Below, piece by piece: positions 1 to 6,165 of a stretch of 7,724 nt of DNA. The translations under genes were made by a program, and so were the position numbers. Positions within the stretch are counted from its first letter, which is position 1. Each line of letters starts with the position of its first letter. Under the pieces are notes generated by a model. That model was not told the origin of the DNA. It searched no databases and saw nothing but the letters and a program-made list of their open reading frames with translations. Location of the stretch: contig USLQ01000040.1 in NCBI GenBank assembly GCA_900555545.1, positions 1-7,724 on the forward strand, in the 5' to 3' direction. The stretch comes from an uncultured Oscillospiraceae bacterium. GTDB lineage: Bacteria > Bacillota > Clostridia > Oscillospirales > Acutalibacteraceae.

Positions 1-417
1 CCGCCACGCCTCCGGCTGGAGGGCGGGCTGCCCGTCCGGGAAGGAGAGCTGTGCGCTGGCCGCCTGCCCGGCGGAAACGGAGGAGGCCACGTTCGCAGTC
101 ACGATCTTTAAATCGCTGCTCTGTGGGATCACAGAGAGGTCGATCACGTTGTCCTCGTCTGGTAGCCCAACGGAGACGTATTCACCCTGCCCGTCGGTAT
201 CCGAACCGGCCTCCGAGGCGTCGAAGGGAAACTCCACGCCGAACGCCTCATCCTCCAAGTGGTAACGCTCCACTATCTCCTCCCATGCGCGTTGCAGCAT
301 ACCGTCATCCAGATGTATGTAGGCGGTGACAAAGCACGCGATGCCCAGTCCAATGGTGGCGGCAAAGGAGACGGCGCACACTATGAGAATTACGATCAGT
401 CCTTTTCTCTTTTTCAT
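1..417 (-). CDS. Membrane-anchored protein, possibly DUF4097-type (3' end cut by window edge)
   Basis: The first 139 codons of a gene that continues beyond the left edge. It starts with MKKRKGLIVILIV, a positively charged N-terminus followed by one hydrophobic segment at about residues 7-31, so the protein is probably anchored in the membrane with the rest outside. After the anchor comes an acidic stretch (about residues 35-85, rich in E and D), then a part with alternating hydrophobic residues (VIDLSVIPQSSDLKIVTANV) that could be the beginning of a beta-rich domain. The ATG overlaps the TGA of the DUF1700-like gene (ATGA), which fixes the start and suggests translational coupling. Genes following DUF1700/HAAS proteins in Firmicutes often encode DUF4097 putative adhesin-like beta proteins, and the visible part fits that, but this is inference from context and a short fragment. 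The function is unknown. Confidence 0.72.
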   Translation of the reverse strand, partial: MKKRKGLIVILIVCAVSFAATIGLGIACFVTAYIHLDDGMLQRAWEEIVERYHLEDEAFGVEFPFDASEAGSDTDGQGEYVSVGLPDEDNVIDLSVIPQSSDLKIVTANVASSVSAGQAASAQLSFPDGQPALQPEAWR

Positions 418-989
418 ACAGCATGCTCCTTCCGTTCAGATCGACCGGCGATCTGCCGTACCAAATAGGCGATCAGCGCCACAATGCCATACAGAATCAA
501 CACGGAGACGGAGATCAGCAGAATGGCCAGCGCGATTAAAAAGGCACCGAATACTGCCAGACCGGAAATGGGGAAAAGGATAAATGATGCAAAGAATAAA
601 AAAACTCCCGCCAGGATCATGCCGAAGGCTCCCGGTATAAACGGAATAGCCAGAAAAACAATAGTCAGAACAAGACCGATGATATAACCAATCCTGTCCC
701 CACTTTGTGGTGCCGGGGTGTAAGGTACCTGCCCCTGCGGCGGTGCGTAGCCAAAGTTTTGCGGCGGGGTCTGGGCGTAAGTATAGCGGGCGTTTTGAGC
801 CTCATTCAGGTAGGGCTGAGCGCATGCCAGCGGATCGCCCAGAGACGCGCAGGCCTCCTCTTCCGCCATCCCTGTGGCAAGCTGTTCGTCTATTTTGCGG
901 CTGAACTCCTCTACAATCTGCTGGCGGCGCACATAGGGCAGCGGCGCGAGTGCACGCGTCAGCCGGTCCAGAAATTCCTGCTTGTTCAT
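414..989 (-). CDS. DUF1700/HAAS-type membrane protein
   Basis: 191 residues. Residues 1-62 (MNKQEFLDRLTRAL...EEACASLGDP) match the pattern of the HAAS/DUF1700 N-terminal helical domain: a short helix with E-F-L-x-x-L, a region ending in E-F-x-x-K-I-D, then the 'EEEACASLGDP' turn. Residues 63-98 form a linker rich in Pro, Gln and Tyr. Residues 100-180 are almost wholly hydrophobic, enough for three or four membrane helices, followed by a charged tail (GRSERKEH). The start is placed at MNKQ rather than 15 codons upstream, because AAAGGAG (1000-1006) lies 10 bases before it and the -10 box of the promoter falls within the longer reading. In Firmicutes such genes commonly sit with a PadR-type regulator and a DUF4097 gene; here the downstream membrane gene is present but no PadR gene precedes it. 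Its exact role is unknown; a part in envelope stress or a sensor-type membrane complex is only a guess. Confidence 0.88.
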   Translation of the reverse strand: MNKQEFLDRLTRALAPLPYVRRQQIVEEFSRKIDEQLATGMAEEEACASLGDPLACAQPYLNEAQNARYTYAQTPPQNFGYAPPQGQVPYTPAPQSGDRIGYIIGLVLTIVFLAIPFIPGAFGMILAGVFLFFASFILFPISGLAVFGAFLIALAILLISVSVLILYGIVALIAYLVRQIAGRSERKEHAV

Positions 990-999
990 CCGTGGATCA

Positions 1000-1006
1000 C
1001 TCCTTT
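1000..1006 (-). promoter_or_regulatory. Ribosome binding site of the DUF1700-like gene
   Basis: AAAGGAG on the minus strand, 10 bases before ATG at 989. It selects the 191-residue start over the upstream in-frame ATG at 1034, which has no comparable site. Confidence 0.75.
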
Positions 1007-1013
1007 CATTTTC

Positions 1014-1042
1014 ATCATAGCATGGCAACTCCAAAAAGACAA
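1014..1042 (-). promoter_or_regulatory. SigA-type promoter for the DUF1700-like operon
   Basis: Read on the minus strand: TTGTCT (-35, 1037-1042), a 17-base spacer, and TATGAT (-10, 1014-1019), with TGC directly before the -10 box as in an extended -10 promoter. The start of transcription would be about 7 bases beyond, giving a leader of roughly 20 bases that includes the AAAGGAG site. Its position directly before the gene indicates that the DUF1700-like gene is the first of its transcript. Confidence 0.65.
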
Positions 1043-1058
1043 GCGGGTTTTCTTTTTG

Positions 1059-1072
1059 TTACAAAATTGTAA
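1059..1072. repeat. Short inverted repeat in divergent intergenic region
   Basis: TTACAA-AA-TTGTAA: two perfect 6-base arms around two bases. It lies 17 bases beyond the -35 box of the minus-strand promoter and about 75 bases before the -35 box of the plus-strand promoter. Position and symmetry would suit a binding site for a dimeric regulator, but AT-rich palindromes of this length also occur by chance. Confidence 0.3.
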
Positions 1073-1145
1073 GTTCCTCGTGATCAGTACTTTGTTTGCA
1101 TATCTTTATTTCGCCAGCGCCGATGAAAAGTTTACAGGATCTTCA

Positions 1146-1174
1146 TTGATCTTCTGCTGCTTTTTCGCTACAAT
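1146..1174 (+). promoter_or_regulatory. SigA-type promoter for yccF-like gene
   Basis: TTGATC (-35, 1146-1151), 17-base spacer, TACAAT (-10, 1169-1174). Transcription would begin near 1181, leaving a leader of about 27 bases that holds the GGGAGGAG ribosome binding site (1193-1200), 7 bases before ATG. Confidence 0.65.
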
Positions 1175-1207
1175 GGAGGCAAATAGCGCAAAGGGAGGAG
1201 TGCTTCA

Positions 1208-1567
1208 ATGGGCTGTATTGGCAACGCATTGTGGTTTATATTCGGCGGTGTATGGATGGGCCTGAGTTGGGGACTGATGGGGGTTCTTTGGTGCATTACG
1301 ATCGTGGGTATCCCGGTCGGCGTTCAGTGCTTTAAAATGGCCGGTCTGGCGTTCTTTCCCTTTGGTAAAGAAGTGGACTACGGTGGCGGCGCAGGCTCTC
1401 TGCTGCTCAATATTATCTGGATCATTGTGAGCGGCCTTGCCCTGGCACTCGAGGCAGCGACAATCGGCGTGCTCTTCTGTATCACGATCATCGGCATCCC
1501 GTTTGGCAAGCAGTGCTTCAAGATCGCCAAGCTGGCCCTAATGCCTTTTGGCGCCACGGTGCGATAA
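1208..1567 (+). CDS. yccF: YccF-family inner membrane protein
   Basis: 119 residues, all hydrophobic apart from short basic loops. The protein is two related halves: residues 29-56 (beginning CITIVGIPVGVQCFK) and residues 91-118 (beginning CITIIGIPFGKQCFK) share 19 of 28 residues, each ending in a P-F-G turn. This G-I-P-x-G-x-Q-C-F-K plus PFG pattern is the hallmark of the YccF domain, which normally occurs twice per protein. Each half has one or two membrane helices, so four in total is plausible. The family is widespread in bacteria; no biochemical activity is established that I can cite. The start follows GGGAGGAG with 7 bases spacing. It is a single-gene unit: own promoter upstream, a hairpin terminator just beyond the stop, and the next gene on the other strand. 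The symbol reflects family identity only. Confidence 0.93.
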   Translation: MGCIGNALWFIFGGVWMGLSWGLMGVLWCITIVGIPVGVQCFKMAGLAFFPFGKEVDYGGGAGSLLLNIIWIIVSGLALALEAATIGVLFCITIIGIPFGKQCFKIAKLALMPFGATVR

Positions 1568-1584
1568 GGGGTACATAAAATAAT

Positions 1585-1608
1585 TCATCCCGGTGCAGTA
1601 GGGGATGA
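1585..1608 (-). terminator. Weak hairpin covering the ATPase stop codon, possible terminator
   Basis: On the minus strand a 7-base stem (TCATCCC / GGGATGA) with a 10-base loop is followed by the AT-rich run ATTATTTTAT. The ATPase TGA is the end of the stem. The stem is short and the tail is not a pure T tract, so it may be only a poor terminator for the ATPase transcript. Confidence 0.3.
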
Positions 1609-4269
1609 TGACAGATGCAAAAGGCCGCCTATTGGGCGGCCTTTTGGTATTGTGTGGTTTTTATCCCGTCCAAACCATTTGGCAAGCTCCATCACCACCA
1701 GCGGGATCAGGGCGAATCCCCAGACGATCCCCCACTGGGATGCTGTCAGCGTGGCAACACCAAAGATCCCGGCCAGCGGAGGAATCATCATCACGGAAAT
1801 CTGAAGGGCGGCGCAGATGATGAATGCAAACACCATCTTGCGGTTGGAAAAAAATCCGATCCGGAACAGGGATTGTGAACTGCGCATGTTGAAGGCGTGG
1901 ATTAACTCTGACAGGCTCAACACACCGAATGCCATGGTGCCGCCCACTGCTGTGCCGAAAAAGGTGAGCCCGAGCACATAGGAAAGCAGGGAGACGGCGC
2001 CGATCATCATGCCCTCCAGCGCAATGTCCCATCCCAGTCCACCGGCGAACATACTGCCGCCCGGTGCGGCCGGTTTGCGCTGCATGATGTTCCGGTCCGC
2101 CCGTTCTACCCCCAGGGCCATGGCGGGCAGCGCGTCCGTCACCAGATTGACCCACAGTAACTGAATCGGGATCAGTGGGGTGGGCAGCTGCATCAGAAAA
2201 GCGGCCAGAACCACGAGAATCTCCCCGATGTTGCAGGAGAGCAGGAAGTGGACGGATTTTTTGATGTTGTCATAGATCCCGCGCCCCTCCTGTACGGCAC
2301 TTACAATGGTTGCAAAGTTATCATCCGTTAGGATCATATCGGCAGCGCCCTTGGCCACATCGGTGCCGCTCTTTCCCATGGCGCAGCCGATGTCTGCGGC
2401 CTTGAGCGCCGGAGCGTCGTTAACGCCATCGCCGGTCATGGCGGCGATCTCCCCTTTTTCCTGGAACGCCTTGACAATGCGAACCTTGTGCTCGGGGGAG
2501 ACGCGTGCGAATACGCGGATCGTTTTTACATTTTCAATCAGTTCGTCATGGCTTATTCGGTCCAGCTCAGCTCCGGTGATGGAGCGGTCCCCCTTTTCCA
2601 GAATACCGAGTTTTTTGGCGATCGCCTCCGCCGTGGCGATGTGATCCCCAGTGATCATCACAGGGATAATCCCGGCCTCTTTACAGATGCGAACGGCCTC
2701 TTTGGCCTCCCTGCGGGGCGGATCCTCCATCCCGATCAGCCCCAGAAAGGTCAGGCCTTCCACCGGGGTCTCCCTGCTGCCGGCGAGCGGCTTCCCCGCT
2801 ACGGCGATTACGCGCAGTGCCTGCGAGGCGAGTGATGCATTCATCTCCGCAATGGAACGGCGCTGCAGATCTGTGAGCGCCCGTGTCTGCCCATTTACAT
2901 TCACATGGGCGCAGCTTTTGAGCAGCAGGTCCGGCGCGCCCTTGACAATGGCGAAATACCGCCCGTCTGGAGAGCGGTGGATGGTCGTCATCCGCTTGGA
3001 CTGGGAGCTGAACGGGATTTCACGGATGCGCGGGCAGCGGGATTGGAGTTCCTGCTGGTTAACGCCGTGTTCCGCTGCGGCGATCACTATGGCGTTTTCC
3101 GTGGGCTCCCCATCCGCTGTAAATTTTCCTTTTTTACCGCTGACAGCGGCATTGCAGCAGAGGGTTGCGGCTGCCAGCAGTTGATTGGCCTCAGCGGACT
3201 GCGGCCGAAGCTCCCCACCGGGACCGCGCAGGGCCGTTACCGTCATGCGGTTTTGGGTCAGGGTTCCCGTCTTGTCGGAGCAGATGACTGTCGCGCTGCC
3301 GAGCGTCTCCACGGCGGGCAGGCGGCGGATGACAGCATTGCGTTTGGCCATACGCTGTACGCCGATGGACAAGACAATGGTGACGATCGCTGGCAATCCC
3401 TCAGGGATGGCGGCCACGGCAAGGCTGACAGAGAGCATAAAGCTGTCAAAGATAGGAGTGTGCTGTAAGACGCCCAACAGGAAAATCAGGCCGCAGATCA
3501 GCAGTGCGCCAATGCCGAGGATCCGCCCAGTCTTGGCCAGGCGCAGTTGCAGCGGCGTCTGGGGAGATTCCTGCTCCCCGATCATCCCGGCGATTTTTCC
3601 CACGCCTGTGTGCATCCCTGTCTCCGTGACGATGGCGCGGCCGTGACCCGCCGTGATCGTACTCATGGCAAATACCATGTTTTTTCGGTCTCCCACAGCT
3701 GTATCCGGTTGGAGCAGCAGGCCGGCTTCCTTAGCAATTGGGAGCGATTCTCCCGTCAGCTTGGATTCCTCTGCCTTCAGGGCACTGCAATCGATCAGGC
3801 GGGCGTCTGCTGGGACCAGATCTCCGGCATTTAGGAGCAGAATATCCCCAGGCACAAGATCCTCCGATTGGACGGTGACGGATTTGCCGTCGCGTATTAC
3901 TCTGGCGTGTGGTGCGGACATTTTTTTCAGTGCCTCAATGGCGTGTTCGGCCCGGTTTTCCTGAATGACGCCGATCACGGCGTTTAGAATGACAATTACC
4001 AGAATGATTACAGGTTCTACGTAGTCGCCTTCCCCGCTGTAAATTGCGGTGGCAAACGAAATAATTGAGGCGATGAGTAGGATGATAACCATGAAATTTG
4101 CGAATTGTTCCAGAAATTTTCGCAGGAGCCCTTTCTTTTTTCCGGCTTCCAATTGATTTTTTCCATACTGCCGCAGCCGTCGGGCCGCTTCGCTCTGGGG
4201 GATTCCTCTGGTGAGGTTTGATTGCAATTCTTTGGCCGCCTGTTCCGGCGGCACAGCGTGCCACTGCAT
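1585..4269 (-). CDS. P-type (P2A) calcium-transporting ATPase
   Basis: 894 residues, full length for the family. It should use ATP to pump Ca2+ out of the cytoplasm across the cell membrane. Domains in order: N-terminal cation-ATPase domain (about 1-70), TM1-2, actuator domain with T172-G-E-S175, TM3-4 with P-E290-G-L, phosphorylation site D332-K-T-G-T, nucleotide-binding domain with K443-G-A-P, hinge T612-G-D-G-V-N-D-A-P620 (D614 and D618), then TM5-10. Calcium ligands known from SERCA are all present: E290 (TM4), N680 and E683 (TM5), N708, T711 and D712 (TM6) and E788 (TM8), so both calcium sites look intact. The start MQWHAV follows AAGGAGGTG with 8 bases spacing; the frame is open 236 codons further upstream, but that stretch lies antisense to the ABC gene. 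The last about 23 residues (HTIPKGRPIGGLL...) look like non-family sequence and include the terminator hairpin. Other P2A substrates such as Mn2+ cannot be excluded. Confidence 0.96.
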   Translation of the reverse strand: MQWHAVPPEQAAKELQSNLTRGIPQSEAARRLRQYGKNQLEAGKKKGLLRKFLEQFANFMVIILLIASIISFATAIYSGEGDYVEPVIILVIVILNAVIGVIQENRAEHAIEALKKMSAPHARVIRDGKSVTVQSEDLVPGDILLLNAGDLVPADARLIDCSALKAEESKLTGESLPIAKEAGLLLQPDTAVGDRKNMVFAMSTITAGHGRAIVTETGMHTGVGKIAGMIGEQESPQTPLQLRLAKTGRILGIGALLICGLIFLLGVLQHTPIFDSFMLSVSLAVAAIPEGLPAIVTIVLSIGVQRMAKRNAVIRRLPAVETLGSATVICSDKTGTLTQNRMTVTALRGPGGELRPQSAEANQLLAAATLCCNAAVSGKKGKFTADGEPTENAIVIAAAEHGVNQQELQSRCPRIREIPFSSQSKRMTTIHRSPDGRYFAIVKGAPDLLLKSCAHVNVNGQTRALTDLQRRSIAEMNASLASQALRVIAVAGKPLAGSRETPVEGLTFLGLIGMEDPPRREAKEAVRICKEAGIIPVMITGDHIATAEAIAKKLGILEKGDRSITGAELDRISHDELIENVKTIRVFARVSPEHKVRIVKAFQEKGEIAAMTGDGVNDAPALKAADIGCAMGKSGTDVAKGAADMILTDDNFATIVSAVQEGRGIYDNIKKSVHFLLSCNIGEILVVLAAFLMQLPTPLIPIQLLWVNLVTDALPAMALGVERADRNIMQRKPAAPGGSMFAGGLGWDIALEGMMIGAVSLLSYVLGLTFFGTAVGGTMAFGVLSLSELIHAFNMRSSQSLFRIGFFSNRKMVFAFIICAALQISVMMIPPLAGIFGVATLTASQWGIVWGFALIPLVVMELAKWFGRDKNHTIPKGRPIGGLLHLSSSPTAPG
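1619..1645 (+). terminator. Rho-independent terminator of yccF, inside the ATPase 3' end
   Basis: A perfect 11-base stem, AAAAGGCCGCC (1619-1629) and GGCGGCCTTTT (1635-1645), with loop TATTG. It lies 52 bases after the yccF stop. The T run is only four bases on either strand, although further T-rich sequence follows on the plus strand (about 1648-1663). Because the stem is symmetric it could also act on minus-strand transcription, where it lies about 30 bases before the ATPase stop codon. Confidence 0.75.
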
Positions 4270-4275
4270 GTGCTG

Positions 4276-4284
4276 CACCTCCTT
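4276..4284 (-). promoter_or_regulatory. Ribosome binding site of the Ca2+ ATPase gene
   Basis: AAGGAGGTG on the minus strand, with GGAGG ending 8 bases before ATG at 4269. It decides the start of this gene against the much longer open frame that extends to 4977. Confidence 0.85.
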
Positions 4285-4348
4285 GTGGGCGGCAAATGCC
4301 GTCAACAAAAATATATTCGGGAGTTCGCAACATAATTCTCCGAAATCG

Positions 4349-4377
4349 TTGAAGAATTGCTTTTTTTGCGCTATAAT
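4349..4377 (+). promoter_or_regulatory. SigA-type promoter for the ABC exporter operon
   Basis: TTGAAG (-35, 4349-4354), 17-base spacer with a run of seven T, and a consensus TATAAT (-10, 4372-4377). Transcription would begin near 4384, giving a leader of about 45 bases before the GTG start. The perfect -10 box and ideal spacing make this the strongest promoter in the window. Confidence 0.72.
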
Positions 4378-4380
4378 TCT

Positions 4381-4410
4381 ATTATCTATTGTTTGAAATT
4401 GGATTATGAA
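4381..4410 (-). promoter_or_regulatory. Candidate promoter for the Ca2+ ATPase gene
   Basis: On the minus strand TTCATA (-35, 4405-4410), 18-base spacer, GATAAT (-10, 4381-4386). It is the best match I found upstream of the ATPase but is weaker than the others. It would give a leader of about 105 bases and would overlap the ABC promoter, so that the two could not be occupied together. Another promoter within 4285-4380 is possible. Confidence 0.3.
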
Positions 4411-4428
4411 CAGGGAGGAGTGTGAAGC

Positions 4429-6165
4429 GTGAAGGTCCTTCGTTTTTTGAAACCATATCGCTGGTACACCGCCGGGGCGATCTTGCTGATGCTGGTCAAC
4501 TCCGTTACACAGTTGATGCTGCCCACGCTGATGGCCGAGATGATCAATAACGGCATTGCCAAGGGAGATATGCAATATATTTACCGGATTGGCGGGTGGA
4601 TGCTCGTTGTCTCCGTACTTGTAATGGTATCCGCAGTGGCGCTCAGTTACTGCTCGAGTATGGCATCGGTTGGATTTGGGATGGAGGCACGCAAACAGAT
4701 CTTTCGCAAAACGGAGAGCTTTTCCCTCAGTGATGTGGATCGGATCGGGACTTCCTCGCTGATCACCCGTACGACGAATGATATCCGCCAGGTGCAGGAC
4801 TTGATCCTGATGGGGATCCGCGTGATTATCAGTGCGCCGTTTATGATGATCGGCGGCGCAGTGATGGCCTTTATGATGAACAAGCTCCTCTCCACTGTGA
4901 TTTTTATCATCATTCCGATCATCTGCGTTATCGCCTGGCTCGCGTCCCGGTTTGTGATGCCGCTGTTTGACCGCCAACAGAAAAAAATCGACAATTTGAA
5001 TTCGATCGTCCGGGAGAAGATCTCCGGGATTCGAGTGATTCGTGCCTTTAACAGGAGCGACTATGAGGACGAGCGGTTTGAACAGGGCAATGGAGATCTG
5101 GCTGCCGTCGCCAAAAAGATCAATCGTCTCTTTGCAGTCCTGGTCCCCCTGCTGATGGTGATCCTCTATTTTATGGTAGTCTTGCTTGTATTTTTAGGGG
5201 CTAAGCAGGTCGAGTGGATGGATCTGAACACACAGGCGGCAGAAATTGCCCAGACAGTGGGCAATTTGCAGGCATTCGTGCTCTACATCATCATGGCTGC
5301 CGGCCTTCTTGTCATGTTGCCGCGCGCCAAGGTGAGCGCTGGCCGCATTATGGAAGTTCTGGAATTAGAGAATGATATCGTCTCACCGGAGCATCCACAG
5401 TCTCCGGATCCCAATGTAAAGGGCGTGGTCGAATTCCGGGACGTCTCTTTCCGTTATGCGGGGGAGAAGAAGGATGTGCTGCATCATATTAGCTTTGCCA
5501 CCCAGCCTGGTCAGGTGACGGCTATTATAGGGGCGACCGGCAGCGGGAAGTCCTCTGTGATCAATTTGATTCCGCGTTTTTACGATGTCAGCAGCGGCAG
5601 TATCCTGATGGACGGGGTGGATATCCGTCAGATGGAGTTAAAGGATTTGCACAGTCGGATTGGGTTTATCCCTCAGCAGGCGTTTTTATTCAGCGGAACG
5701 ATTGCAGACAATCTGCGCTACGGTAAGGAGGATGCCACAGAGGAGGAAATGTGGCAGGCGCTTGATATCGCCTGTGCGCGCGAGTTCGTACAGGAGCGCA
5801 GCCGTGGGCTGGAAGAACTCGTTTCGCAAAATGCGAACAACCTCTCCGGCGGGCAGAAACAGCGGCTGGCCATCGCACGTGCGCTGATGAAAAAAGCGGA
5901 GATTTACATTTTTGACGACAGTTTTTCCGCGCTGGATTTTAAAACAGATGCCACCGTCCGGGCCAACATCCGACGGGAACTGTCCGGAAGTGCGATGATT
6001 ATTGTCGCCCAGCGCGTGGGGACGATCCTGAACGCAGATCGGATCCTGGTGCTCGACGGCGGTGAGATCGTCGGGGATGGAACGCATGCCGAACTGATGA
6101 AGACATGTGAAACTTACCGGGAGATCGCGCTCTCCCAGCTGTCAGAAGAGGAGGCGGACGCATGA
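4429..6165 (+). CDS. ABC exporter half-transporter, degenerate-site subunit
   Basis: 578 residues, usual length for a fused membrane and ATPase half-transporter. Six membrane helices lie at about 13-35, 52-76, 128-150, 155-178, 234-258 and 277-300, and the ATPase domain runs from about 333. Motifs: Walker A G368-A-T-G-S-G-K-S375, Q-loop Q416, signature L472-S-G-G-Q476, Walker B ending in D496, D-loop S500-A-L-D503. The catalytic Glu after Walker B is replaced by D497 and the switch His by Q528 (V-A-Q-R). This pair of changes is typical of the non-hydrolysing half of heterodimeric exporters such as TM287/288 and BmrCD, so the partner should be the adjacent gene. The GTG start follows GGGAGGAG (4413-4420) by 8 bases. 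The substrate cannot be told from sequence; drugs, lipids or peptides are all possible. No regulator gene is adjacent. Confidence 0.95.
   Translation: MKVLRFLKPYRWYTAGAILLMLVNSVTQLMLPTLMAEMINNGIAKGDMQYIYRIGGWMLVVSVLVMVSAVALSYCSSMASVGFGMEARKQIFRKTESFSLSDVDRIGTSSLITRTTNDIRQVQDLILMGIRVIISAPFMMIGGAVMAFMMNKLLSTVIFIIIPIICVIAWLASRFVMPLFDRQQKKIDNLNSIVREKISGIRVIRAFNRSDYEDERFEQGNGDLAAVAKKINRLFAVLVPLLMVILYFMVVLLVFLGAKQVEWMDLNTQAAEIAQTVGNLQAFVLYIIMAAGLLVMLPRAKVSAGRIMEVLELENDIVSPEHPQSPDPNVKGVVEFRDVSFRYAGEKKDVLHHISFATQPGQVTAIIGATGSGKSSVINLIPRFYDVSSGSILMDGVDIRQMELKDLHSRIGFIPQQAFLFSGTIADNLRYGKEDATEEEMWQALDIACAREFVQERSRGLEELVSQNANNLSGGQKQRLAIARALMKKAEIYIFDDSFSALDFKTDATVRANIRRELSGSAMIIVAQRVGTILNADRILVLDGGEIVGDGTHAELMKTCETYREIALSQLSEEEADA

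Noticed and set aside
705..1265. 186-codon plus-strand open frame
   Set aside because: It is antisense to the DUF1700-like gene, crosses the divergent promoter region and overlaps the yccF start in another frame.
2306..3964. Several plus-strand open frames of 95-187 codons
   Set aside because: All lie antisense within the ATPase gene, whose motifs are unbroken, and they show no recognisable domain.
4270..4977. 236-codon upstream extension of the ATPase reading frame
   Set aside because: It is antisense to the ABC exporter gene, rich in His, Asp and Arg with no family similarity, and a strong ribosome binding site marks the start at 4269.
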